A DNA stretch of 64,000 nucleotides, taken from the NCBI GenBank assembly GCA_905178155.1, contig CAJINV010000009.1, positions 3,898,957 through 3,962,956 on the forward strand, in the 5' to 3' direction. Positions 31,701 through 41,194 of the stretch are shown here, one piece after another; position 1 is the first letter of the stretch; the number at the start of each line of letters is the position of its first letter. The position numbers were made by a program, and so were the translations under genes. This DNA comes from Amoebophrya sp. A120 (Eukaryota; Sar; Dinophyceae; Syndiniales; Amoebophryaceae). Under the pieces are notes generated by a model. It had not been told where the DNA came from, did no database searches, and saw only the letters and a list, made by a program, of their open reading frames with translations.

Positions 31701-32611
31701 GCATTACAAATCCTTTTCTTAAGGTCAATCCGCATTACAAATTTTATTTCTCATGCTGAGGAAATTATTTGTAATGCGTTTTATACTAGTACGATACTTT
31801 TGCAGTTCATAAGAATCTACCCAGGCCGATTCTGTACATCTCGTATGTCAGGGATTGGTTCAAGGATTCGGTGAATTTCAAGGAACTCCACTCCGGGCTG
31901 TTCGACGAGTTGGGGAGTAACGTGCTGCGGAAATTGCTGATGCGGGTGGAGACGCGGAACTACGTGCAGTCGTTGAGAGATTTTGTGGCGACAAAGATGA
32001 ACCAGCAAGATCGAGATGATGTTGCGTCTCCAGGTGTTAGTACGACATGCCTTGTCGGAAACGTGACCACCGCTTCGGCTCCTCCAGTGTCCTCTGGCGC
32101 ATCCAAATCTGCAACACAAGGGGAAGCTGCACCAGCAGATTTGGAGCAGCTGAGGAAGCAGATCCGGGAGGAGGAGAGGGAAAAATTACGAAGCGAAGTT
32201 ACCGAGGAAGTGTTGGGGAATTTGCTCGGGGTGTTGCGACAGGGATTGACATCAACCTCGGCGGGTGGAGAACCTTCTTCGACTACTTCAACGAGGACTG
32301 CCATTCAATACCGCGCACCACAACAAGATGCACACAACGCACCTGCACGACCCCCTCCCCCGCCAAAAGCACCACAAGGACGAGCCGCCACAGGCGCATC
32401 TTCAGGAGCCACGACCACAGCAGACATGAGGACGGCACAGACGAGCACTCAAGATGATAACTACGTGCAACCAACATCAAAGCCATTTTATTCCATGCCT
32501 TCCATATCCCCGAGCACGGGTAGCTACGTGCAGGCCGCGCTGGGGTTGTGGCACGAGAGCGAGTACGCCGGTGGGGCGCAAAGGGAAGACGCGCCGGAGA
32601 TCATTGACTGA
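28715..32611 (+). CDS. Phytanoyl-CoA dioxygenase (PhyH) family protein
   Basis: Predicted Fe(II)/2-oxoglutarate-dependent oxygenase. Exons 28715-28949, 29031-29470, 29627-29684, 29835-30206, 30369-30443, 30558-30788, 31074-31352, 31619-31662, 31817-32611; 2,529 nt, 842 residues. Iron ligands: MHWHQDVDP gives the HxD pair at about residues 408 and 410. The family phrase ADGPTEFLTGSH follows, and the distal His with Arg is in MDLRLHHRALAN (about 567-569). This is longer than usual PhyH proteins (about 300-350 residues): there is an N-terminal extension, an acidic/basic Ser-rich insert around residues 270-320, and a Pro/Thr-rich disordered tail. The substrate cannot be deduced. Seven introners and one short relic intron split it, and both active-site segments are formed only after splicing. 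Confidence 0.85.
28950..29030 (+). other. Short relic intron, probably decayed family C
   Basis: 81 bp. The right end TTTGTATTGCATA is a family-C terminus and TTTGTGATGC lies inside, but the left terminus is unrecognisable. Flanks CTTAG/ATTAG. Removal gives LILDENEL in frame. Confidence 0.5.
29471..29621 (+). mobile_element. Introner family C, forward
   Basis: Left TATCCACAGTAAATTTCCCG, right GGAAATTTGTATTGCATA. Flanks AGGCG/AAGCG (4 of 5). Excision gives VGKAQKEH. Confidence 0.85.
29685..29829 (+). mobile_element. Introner family A, diverged
   Basis: Ends TACGCAG and ATGCATA; flanks GCAGT/ACAGT (4 of 5). Excision gives EKLQSFRGD. Confidence 0.75.
30207..30363 (+). mobile_element. Introner family C, forward
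   Basis: Left TATCCACAG, right TATTGCATA; flanks TGAAA/TGAAA. Excision gives PFICESLIG. Confidence 0.85.
30444..30552 (+). mobile_element. Introner family D
   Basis: Left TATCCACAGAAAAAAAAATC, right GGTTTTTGTTTGTGGATA; flanks GTTCT/GTTCT. Internal GCATGACAAA. Excision gives IDEFSYVQ. Confidence 0.8.
30789..31068 (+). mobile_element. Introner family E
   Basis: Left TATCCTGTGTAAAAACGTCC, right GGGGACATTTTAACTCAGGATA-type complement; flanks GTACG/CTACG (4 of 5). Excision gives RNLTYADGPTE, completing a conserved PhyH phrase. Confidence 0.85.
31353..31613 (+). mobile_element. Introner family B
   Basis: Ends TATGCAT and TTGGATA; flanks GGACC/GGACT (4 of 5). Excision gives VTFMDLRLHHR, completing the distal active-site motif. 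Confidence 0.85.
31663..31811 (+). mobile_element. Introner family A
   Basis: Ends TATCCTG and GTTCATA; flanks AGAAT/AGAAT. Excision gives NKENLPRPI. Confidence 0.85.
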
Positions 32612-33361
32612 GATGTAGTTGGTGGTGCCCAGTAACAAATTGAAAGAACAATATACGGAGGTTGTCGGGAAACAACTAGCAGGAAATAAAAGTACCTACA
32701 GGAGCTGCTGGCTCTTGGCTTTGTATCTGTCTATAAGTAAAAGCTAGTGGATGAACATGAAGATGTAGTGTGGAAAAAGAAGATGAACGAAACCGCATAT
32801 TAAAAGGCTTCGACCAACGCAATGGCGCTGTAGGTACGATTTTCACAGCGGTGCGCCTGCGCTCACCGCTCGGAAATAGAGTAAGTGTTCGTGTAAGCAT
32901 GTGCTGGCGCTCTGCAGCAAAGCACTGTGATGCCATGCCAGGCGTCGCCGATGTTGATTGACGTGCTGGAACCAGGAAGGTTTAGTTTAGATCAACAACT
33001 GCCACATCTTTTGTAACGTTTTTTCGCATCAAGTAATAAATGGTATCGTTCGACTCGTTTGAAGTTTCTGTTAGTTTTAATTCGATAGCCCCAGCTTGCA
33101 CTTTGGCTTTCCACCGCCGAAGTCAAATCGTTTTCCAAAACAGCAGGGACCCAGACAGGCATTCTTGATCTCCATTCCCCGGCCCATTTACGCAAGAAAA
33201 CCGCCGACGAGCAGGATCCGTTGGTTGATGTACGGGGCAACGCTATCTCTGTAGTTGTTGCTTTTGGTTTTTCGATCTTCATCAGGAAAAATAAGTATTC
33301 CTCGATTCCACCTTGTTTGCCACTCCCGTTGATATTCCAGTTTAAGTACTTATCACACAAG
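32612..33361. other. Intergenic spacer
   Basis: 750 bp, AT-rich, no introner, no supportable gene. Confidence 0.5.
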
Positions 33362-35588
33362 ATGGCCTCCCTCCTCCCGGGCATGAGCCAGCTGATCACG
33401 AAGCTTGAAGAAATTCAAGTTGCGTGTTATGACCTGCTCAAGCGTCACAATCTCAAACGTTGCAATAGCATCTGGATTTTGTCTTGCATGAAGAGCATGA
33501 AGAACGTATGTAGAGTTCTTGCGCCTTTCGCAATACAAATTTCGCCGGGTATCAATAGGGTTTTTGGGTGCCGAAACTTGTCATGCGCAAACCTATGGGA
33601 CTACGGTAGATTATGCACTTCCTGCATCACAGATTTCCGTATGCCTATTCTATTGTAACGTTTAAGATTGTAACACCTGAGCAAGTTATACCTGTGGGGA
33701 GAAGGAGGATCCGGAAAATAAGAAGCAAAGGGTATGCAAGAAAAAAACTGTGTAAGTGTAAATTTGTATTGCAGAAGATGCAACAGAGTTACACCTGTCA
33801 TGCCAGACAGCCATGAAGTCCTCTTTTCATGTGTGTTTTCCCTTACAAACCACGCATGACAGGTTTTCTCTGTCATGTACAGCAAATTTGTGATGCTGTT
33901 TCTCAAAGAAAGTTACACTTACACACTTTTTTTCCTGGATAAAGGGCGAAACAAGACGACTACACGATCATGAAGCGGCAACTCCACGGCATGCTCCACA
34001 TATGAACTGCAAGAGTATCGTACTCGTATATTTATAATGCATTACAAATTTTCTCCGCATGAGAAATGAAATTTGTAATGCGGATTTACGAGGAGAAAAA
34101 AAGTTGTAATGCGAGACTTGCATTTATACGAGTGCGATACTCTTGCAGTGGATGCCACATTCTCCGGACGAACATCCGGGAGCGGAACAAGATCACGAAA
34201 AAGCACGGCAACAACTACCAGGCGATACAGAAGAAAGTAAGGATAATGGAACAGATCAGCGAGATCGAGAAATACTTGCCAAAATTGCAGCAGATCCAGA
34301 TGAAGCAGGCAAAAGCGAAAAGGTTGCCACTATTCAGGGAAAAACACCCATCCCCATCCAATTTGTCATGCAAATCACGTATCAAATTCTATGCTTGTCA
34401 TGCAAAACATGCATGGGGATGGGTGTTTTTTCCTGGATAGCCACAGGAAGAAATCGATTTCAGGATACAGGACATCCGAAACATCGTGAAGCAGCTAGAA
34501 GAAGCGAAAATCGCATTGCAGAGCAACGTATCAAATGCAAAAATGTCTGGGTCTGGAAGAATGCAACTTGTGATGCTGTATTTGGATGTCTAAAAAATTT
34601 GTGTTGCATGAGCAACAAAAGGATTCTAATTTTTGCTACGCAGAGAGGGCATTTGTCATGCGGAATAAGCATCAAGAATGAGAAAGAGAATCCCTCAAAA
34701 AACCTGTGATGCTAGGGCATGCATCACAAGCATCATGGCTCATGCAAACCGTGCATGAAGACAAGTCTCAGAATCTTCCAGACCCAGACACTTTTGCATT
34801 TGATACAACGTGGATGTTGCGGAGGACGAGTTTGATGAGGGCGAGGTAATGTTTTGATGAAAGGTCGCTGTTGATAGAAGAAGGTCTTGTTTTGGAAGAC
34901 CACAGGAACGAACTTGTCATGCTATTTTTGAATTGATGTTGATTGCTAGAAGTACTAGCAGTTGTAGTCTAGGTGCAGGAAGAACACAATTGAAGATGCT
35001 TTGATGAACCATCTCCATCTAAAACATCAGGATGATGTCTTCGGCCCTGGAACAAACAGTAAGGAGAAAAACGCCACTGCTAACCTTCTCGAGCACCGGT
35101 ACCAACTGGAGAGGGACCAAACCGGGCGGGATCTGAACGAGGATGAGCAGCAGGCGATACAACGGTGGAAGGACCGAGATGAAAATTTTGACCAAATGCT
35201 GGACCAAATCGGCGTCTTGGCGGACAGATTAAACCCCCTCGTCTCCACCATCGGTGAAGCGGCACAGCGGCAGTCGATAATAGCGAATGACATATCGAAG
35301 AAGACGGAAAAAGCGGACGAAGATATCAAGACAATGGGTGGAAAGCTGAAATATGTTTTGCAGCAGGAATATTCCCTGAAAATTAACCATCCCCATCCAA
35401 TTTGTCATACAAAAAATGTAGTAAAGTCTGTGCTTGTCATGCAAAAAGTGGATGGGGATGGTTAATTTTCAGGGGATAAGGAAAGGAATTCCGATTTTAT
35501 CTGTAAATTGATCATGTTTTTGGTCCTGCTCACTGTGATGGGGGTTCTAGCGAAGATGTTGAATAGCCAGATGAGCAGCGCGAGATAG
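33362..35588 (+). CDS. Qc-SNARE, SYP7-like, tail-anchored
   Basis: Predicted membrane-fusion protein of the secretory pathway. Exons 33362-33427, 33696-33732, 33947-34000, 34160-34330, 34445-34528, 34811-34845, 34980-35369, 35484-35588; 942 nt, 313 residues. Residues 1-170 form helical, Lys/Gln-rich segments (KQLHGML-type heptads, QISEIEKYLPKLQQIQMKQA). The SNARE heptads lie in DENFDQMLDQIGVLADRLNP followed by RQSIIANDISKKTEKADEDI, then GGKLKYVLQQERNSDFICK and one C-terminal membrane helix (LIMFLVLLTVMGVLAKML, about residues 288-306). The closing arrangement resembles SYP7 proteins (about 265 residues), so Qc is favoured over other Q-SNARE classes. Six introners plus one GT-starting intron interrupt it. 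Confidence 0.83.
33428..33690 (+). mobile_element. Introner family I
   Basis: Left TATGACCTGCTCAAGCGTCA, right TGTAACACCTGAGCAAGTTATA-type complement, with CTCAAACGTTGCAATAG paired further in. Flanks CGTGT/CCTGT (4 of 5). Excision gives QVACGEKED. Confidence 0.8.
33733..33941 (+). mobile_element. Introner family G
   Basis: Left TATGCAAGAAAAAAACTGTG, right CACACTTTTTTTCCTGGATA; flanks AAGGG/AAGGG. Excision gives KKQRAKQDD. Confidence 0.8.
34001..34154 (+). mobile_element. Introner family A, decayed right terminus
   Basis: Left TATGAAC; right CTTGCAGTGGATG, where ATA has become ATG. Flanks CCACA/CCACA. Excision gives MLHILRTNI. Confidence 0.8.
34331..34439 (+). mobile_element. Introner family D
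   Basis: Left TATTCAGGGAAAAACACCCA, right GGGTGTTTTTTCCTGGATA; flanks GCCAC/GCCAC. Excision gives KRLPQEEID. Confidence 0.85.
34529..34805 (+). mobile_element. Introner family B
   Basis: Symmetric ends TATCAAATGC and GCATTTGATA; flanks CAACG/CAACG. Excision gives LQSNVDVAED. Confidence 0.85.
34846..34979 (+). other. Intron starting GTAATG with introner-type motif inside
   Basis: The frame needs removal of 134 bp, either GTAATG...GCAGG or, shifted one base, GGTAAT...GTGCAG. It carries AACTTGTCATGC but no TIR or TA ends. Removal gives DEGEKNTIED. Confidence 0.6.
35370..35478 (+). mobile_element. Introner family D
   Basis: Left TATTCCCTGAAAATTAACCA, right GGTTAATTTTCAGGGGATA; flanks AGGAA/AGGAA. 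It sits just before the membrane anchor. Excision gives LQQERNSDF. Confidence 0.85.
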
Positions 35589-36218
35589 TTCTAAGTGCAT
35601 GGTTGTTTGCGAGAGAAATCAGCCTGAAAATGTACTGGTGCTGCAAAAAAGCGCATACGTTCGTCGTCTGAAGGTCATAAGAAGCGAGTGTTTCAGCACA
35701 GCCTGTGGCTTACTTGGTCTTTTATGTTCGAAAAACATCCAGTTTCTGAGCGACAAAAACGGCATAATTTGGAAGAAGCTGACGACCATAATATTCGTTC
35801 GAGTGAATAAAAGGGTAGAGAAGATGCCACAGAGAGAACAAGTTGAGCTAGACATAGTTAGAGAGAAAAAATCGCAAAGCCGAAGCACGCAACAAATTTA
35901 CCTCCACATCGAATTGAGCACACTGAAAAAAAGACCACAAGAGTGTCTTCATAGAGAGACAGATAAGATTATGGTGCGACTTCTAGACTGAATTCAAATG
36001 TAGAAAAGAGTGAATGTTGTAGCATTGCTGCAAACACACCTGAAAACACACCTGAAAACGTGGACCTGAGCAGGATCGCGATACTTCAATAAAGATCAAG
36101 ATGGCCGACGAAACTTGTTTGGCGGGAAACCGTAGGTACTAGCACGGCCTCCTCCTCCTCTTCCACAGCACCGGCACTACCAGCACCGGCGGACAGAGAA
36201 GGTCTACTACCTTTTGAA
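35589..36218. other. Intergenic spacer and uncertain 5' end of the next gene
   Basis: A 131-codon frame at 35599-35991 has no recognisable motif. An ATG at 36101 (MADETCLAGN) is offset by one base from the open frame that follows from 36129, so the next gene may start here if there is an indel or an unseen intron. Confidence 0.4.
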
Positions 36219-39200
36219 ATGCATCGTGTCGGCGGAACGGGCGCGGAAGTGGAGGCAATGACGAGCTACAATACGGCAGCTTCACCTTCAGCTACGCAGG
36301 AAACAAATAGCGTCAAAATGCCGGCTGCTCAAGTAGAACACGAAGAACAGCAGGGCGTGAGCAACATATCCGGCTTGCTCGAAGATATCACAGGAAAAAG
36401 TGTTAACGTTAACGGAATTTGTGACGCAGTAATGCATCACAAAACGGGCCAGAATTTGTCATGCATAGCATGCATATTGGGCTACATTTGTGATGTCTGG
36501 CTGTAATCTGTGAGAACCGTTAACGTTAACGCTTTTTCTTGTGATAGAAGACGAGGACTACTCGGAGACGTTTTCTTCGGAAGAAGAAGAATCTACTGAA
36601 TCGTCTCCAGGAAAAGTAAAAGAATCTGAAAAGATTGACGACGATGCGCAATCTCAAGTTGATTCTCATGATAAGCCTGCGCACCAGCAGCTACCAGCTA
36701 CTCCAGGTCCACCAGAGGACGAACTCCTCGGAAACAAGAAAGAAGACGGCACCTTCTACGAGCACTTAGCACCACCCAACAGCTACAGCCCGACCGCTAC
36801 GAGCACAACTTGCCCATCTACAATCTCGCCGAAGAACTTCCACTTTTCGACAGCAGGTGCATCTTCGTCTTCGGTTTGTTGTCATGCAGGATCAGGATCA
36901 GAACAGGTGGGGACAGAAGATTGGTCATCCGATGACATCACGTCCTCAGATAACTTCAAAAACGACAACGATTTCGATATCGAGCTGGAAAACGAACCAA
37001 GAGAACCGTATAACAATCTGAACCTAGAGCTGCTGAAGACATCAACAAAAACTACTTCTACCCCAACAACCAGCGGCAGTGCGGACGAGATGGTGACCCG
37101 CACGACAACCTCCACAACCGTGAACAAAAACACAAACAGGATCATTTCAATCTGTCGCAATGATTATCCAGCACGGAAGAGCAGTTCTTTATCTTTCACC
37201 CCCATGTCGACAGCCTCGAGGACGTCGTCTTCGCGCGGGTGCAAATTCTTCGTCCCGCAAGTGCAACATGATGGGAGCTGCTCGCATGACAAATCTTCCG
37301 GAGCAGGTGCGACTTCTTCTAGTAAAACCCCCCAAGAACCACCACCGACCGTATCAAATGCAAAAATGTCTGGGTCTGGAAGGTTGCAACTTGTGATGCT
37401 GTCTTTGGAAGGTAAAAAAAATCTGTATTGCATGACCAGCAAGAAGAGTTCAGTTTGTGCTACGCGGAGTGGGCGTTTCTCATGCGGAACACGCTTCAGT
37501 AGAAGGCCCTTTAAAAATCTATGACGCTAGGTCATGCATTACAGGCTTCATGGGTTGTGCAAAATATGCATGACAAACCTGGCAATCTTCCAGACCCAGA
37601 CATTTTTGCACTTGATAGACCGACTTCCGGTACCAGTGCGAGGCGTGCGGCGCGAAGTTTTTCACGGAAAAGGAAGTCATCGATATGAACTGCAAAAGTA
37701 TCGTACTCGTATAAATGCATTACAAATTTCTCTCAGCATGAGAAATAAGATTTGTAAATGCGGATTCATCTTGAGAAGAAAATAAAAATTTGTAATGCAT
37801 GACTGCAATTACTACGAGTGCGATTATACTTTTGCACAGGATAATCGACCACGGAAAGCAACACGGGATGGCGCACACCTGGGTGTTGGCGGTGAACCCC
37901 GAGCCGGGAGATCACTTGGTGCGGTGGGACTGGGAAGGATCGTTACTATCCTTCATGCCGGAACACCACGGGGTCTGCTTATCCGAGAAAGATTTCTTCG
38001 GCGACGCGATGGTGGCGCACTTTGTGAGGGGGAGGGGGGTGGTATAGAAAGAAAAAAGTTTGTCACAGTCATTAACTTGGAGATTTAGCATTACAAATTT
38101 TTTTAGCATCACAACTTTTCCTTGTATTGCAGAAACACTAAGGGAAATCTCCTATGAAGTTTGGCTGTGATGCATTTTTCCGCATGACAGGCATTTTTTG
38201 TATTGCAAAAATTCCCATGAGTGATCGTGACGAACTTTTTTCTTCTGATACGTGGTCAGTGACAGCCTGGTGGATTTTGCTTTCGTGGACAATTCTTCTT
38301 CGACGTCTTCTTCAAGCAGCTCTTCATCTTCTAGTAGCTCATCATCTACTGCGCAGGCGAAGAACAAGAAGAAACCCGATAGAAAAAGTAACCAGAAGCA
38401 CGTAACACCATCTAAATCCAGTGACGGAGAAACAACCGACGAGGGAAGCGGAGTAGGGAGTGAAGAGAACAGCAAATCCGCAGACGAACAAGACACGACG
38501 GCCCTCCCGTCCATCTCCGAGAAGAAGAAGATCTATCTCTGGGCGCACGAGGACCGGTTGGAAAAGAAACGAACGCAGCAGCGGTGCATGCACATGGTGG
38601 GAAAGAAAGGCTTCCTATGCATGGTAAAAGCATCGTACTTGGATAAATGCATTACAAATTTCCTTAGTATGAGAAATAAAATTTGTAATGCGGATTTAGC
38701 TTCAGAATAAAACTTGTAATGCATGACTGCAATACGAGTGCGATTATACTTTTGCAGAGGATACTTCCACGGTTTGTACAACAACTGCGAGCATTTTGCG
38801 TCCTGGGCCGTGATCGGGGAGAAGAAATCAAGACAGCTGTGGGCCTTGGGAGGCGGGGTAACCGGGCTGAGTGCCTTGTGGCATTTGGCAGGGTACATGG
38901 CGGCGGGGGCGATCGGTACAGATTTTTGCTTTTCCTCTTTATGCTTCAGGTGCAACAAGCGCTGCAGCCCTTCAGGCTTAGTCCTCGCATTTTTGGTCGA
39001 CCCATATATTACGAAAAGACAAACGGTCGCTGAAGACATTTTTGATATTGGCGTCCAATAGCAATCAAATTATTCTCCTTCTCTTAGGTTTCGCCGTAGC
39101 GCACGGTGTGTTTGTGGTCTGCAAATGGACGGGCATAGTCTACCTCGGCTCCGACGCGGCAGAGCATCACTGGGATTCCCTCACACGCGTCGCGTCTCTC

Positions 39201-39572
39201 TCCGGTCCAGACCAACCGAAAACCTGCTGCATCTGCAATGCCGTTTGCACCGCTACAACATCAACCGGTACTTGCGCGGGTGCGTCTTCTGGCAAAGTGA
39301 AAAATAACAATAAGAAGAAAAAACAGCAATCAAAACCAGTGAAGGAAACCACCGAACCGCTGGAACCCTTTCTCAACTGTCAGCACGGGGCGTGTAGGAG
39401 TTGTTTGCGAAAATACCTACTGGAAAACCACGGCCCGATGATCTGCCCCCACCCGGACTGCTGGGAGGTTTTGCCGCCGGATTTACTCTGCGTGCTGGCG
39501 GAAAAGGAGGAAGATCAAGATGGTTTTATCGAGGCGCCGGGGGTGCATGGAAGCACAGTAGAGAAGATGTGA
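36219..39572 (+). CDS. C2H2 zinc finger - LRAT domain - membrane segment - RING protein
   Basis: From the first in-frame ATG, exons 36219-36385, 36552-37351, 37623-37683, 37849-38042, 38256-38615, 38769-38915, 39088-39572 code 737 residues. Order: a long acidic Ser/Thr-rich N-terminus; a C2H2 finger, YQCEACGAKFFTEKEV then IDHGKQHG (CX2CX12HX3H); an LRAT/NlpC-P60-like fold with PEPGDHLVRW (His side) and, after a Ser/Lys-rich insert, NNCEHFASW, whose Cys is the expected nucleophile; a hydrophobic segment (GLSALWHLAGYMAAGAIGFA); and a RING finger, CCICNAVC, then LNCQHGACRSC and CPHPDC. RING suggests ubiquitin E3 activity, while LRAT folds act as acyltransferases or thiol hydrolases. The combination is unfamiliar to me. 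Five introners and one GT-AG intron divide it. Confidence 0.78.
36386..36546 (+). mobile_element. Introner family J
   Basis: Left TATCACAGGAAAAAGTGTTA, right CTTTTTCTTGTGATA. The TIR includes the self-complementary GTTAACGTTAAC. Flanks GAAGA/GAAGA. Internal TTTGTCATGC. Excision gives GLLEDEDYS. Confidence 0.85.
37352..37617 (+). mobile_element. Introner family B
   Basis: Ends TATCAAATGC and GCACTTGATA; flanks GACCG/GACCG. Excision gives PPTDFRYQC. Confidence 0.85.
37684..37843 (+). mobile_element. Introner family A
   Basis: Ends TATGAAC and CAGGATA; flanks ATCGA/ATCGA. It lies between the Cys pair and the His pair of the C2H2 finger. Excision gives EVIDHGKQH. Confidence 0.88.
38043..38250 (+). 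mobile_element. Introner family K
   Basis: Left TATAGAAAGAAAAAAGTTTG, right GAACTTTTTTCTTCTGATA; flanks GGTGG/CGTGG (4 of 5). Internal GCATTACAAA. Excision gives GRGVVSDSL. Confidence 0.8.
38616..38763 (+). mobile_element. Introner family A
   Basis: Ends TATGCAT and GAGGATA; flanks CTTCC/CTTCC. Excision gives KKGFHGLYNN, leading into the NCEHF motif. Confidence 0.85.
38916..39087 (+). other. Conventional GT-AG intron
   Basis: GTACAG at the 5' end; a pyrimidine-rich tract (TTCTCCTTCTCTTAG) at the 3' end. No TIR, no introner motif. Removal joins AGAIG to FAVAHG in frame and connects the LRAT part to the RING part. Confidence 0.75.
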
Positions 39573-41194
39573 GAGTCAGAATCAGATGCAAGTAGTCGAT
39601 GAAGCTGATGCTCTCACTAAGAATAAAAAGGAAATGGCTGCGAAAGTAGGAGCAACTGTGACTCAAACAGTTCGACGCGTGCATCAAATCACATTCACTT
39701 CTCTCATGAAACAAAGGAGAAAAGAACATTGAACAATCAATGCAGCCCTGCAGCTGCTTCTGAACTTCTAGATCTAGATGTAGCAGAAGTGCTACAACTT
39801 TAATAATACCAGTGAGCTTAGAACTATTTCCAAGAATACTTCTGCTTATCAAGAACAAACAAACACCCAGAAACTGTGCCTAAAAGCACGATCCTGACGT
39901 GCTGTCATCTTCAACGAGCGAGCTTTTTTTATCTAGGTGAAGTTTGAATTTGTCGAATAAACAAGAAAACCAGATGACGAAACACTTGTGCCTGAACAAC
40001 TAGAGCTAGCTGCACTATTTATGTTGATTCGAAATGCTTGCCTGTTTCTGTGCAGAGAAAGAAACTCACATTGCGTTTGCGCTGATGTTGCAGAACCTGC
40101 TAGCAGAAGTGTCCTCGCTTCTTGTAGAGCAACTGCATAAGCTGCATCATCTTTTGCGATATTAACTCAAAGAAGATGAATGAAAATGCGAAGAATTTGA
40201 TCCAATAGAACTGCTATTGCTTGGAAGAACGGAGCTGAAACTTCCACTACCGCAGCTCCACTGCTTCTGCGCAGCTTCTAGGCTCGTTGCGCGAATGACG
40301 AATGTTGAGGTTACAATAAGCAGTAGCCACTACGACTAACAAGATTAAGAGTCATGTTTCTTCATGAACAGGTATCAATATCATGCTGAGTTGTATAAGA
40401 CCCTCGGTTCGCGTTCGTCACCCATCGTTCACAATCGGATTTTTTTGTAGCATCCATCTCTGTTGCTAGTCACGTGCAATATTTTTGAGTCTTCGGTCTT
40501 CAATATGAATCACAATCATCGGAATGGAGCAAATGCACAGGCAAACGCAAACCCACATCTGTCAGGTGAAGAATAGCAATTTGTATTCGCTCACGCTGTC
40601 TCGTTGTACTCGTACCTACAAGAATACAGCAAGCGGAATAAAGATGTGTTGTCGGTGTGAAGATGAAGAATGTGTTGTAAATCGGTCGCTCTGTCCTCGT
40701 ACAAACCAATGCCAAGCACACGAACTCGGATTCGTCGTTCTACAGTCGGCTCTTCTAGAGTCAGCTTCTCAAAACGCAGAAGCTCCTTCGTTCTTCACGA
40801 CTTTTTCATCGTGCAATAGATATAGATGTGCGGTTTTTACTTACGTAAACATACGCAAGAAGAGCGTCCAACGTCGTGCGCAAGCTCCGCCCCTGCTGGT
40901 GCTTCTACTTCTGTCGTGCATCTTCATAATTCGGAAGAAGAAGTAGTTGCGCTGATGTAGAATAGAAGTAGTTCTGAAAGTTTAGCTCAATAATCTGCTA
41001 GCTTGTTGGGTGGAAAAAAAAACAGCTTTCTCCCCCCCTTCGAAAGAGAAAACGTATGAACTCATGATCATCTTGAGCACGACCTTCACCTAAACCATTT
41101 TTCATCCACACACACTACACCCTATTTTTGTTCAACTACATTCTTCAAAATTAGTGGTTAGCTGACCAAGACGAAGACCACATCACAGGCAGCC
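39573..41194. other. Intergenic spacer
   Basis: 1.6 kb, AT-rich. A 140-codon frame at 40524-40946 ends in a hydrophobic stretch (LLVLLLLSCIFII) but has no recognisable domain and no introner; I do not call it. Confidence 0.45.
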
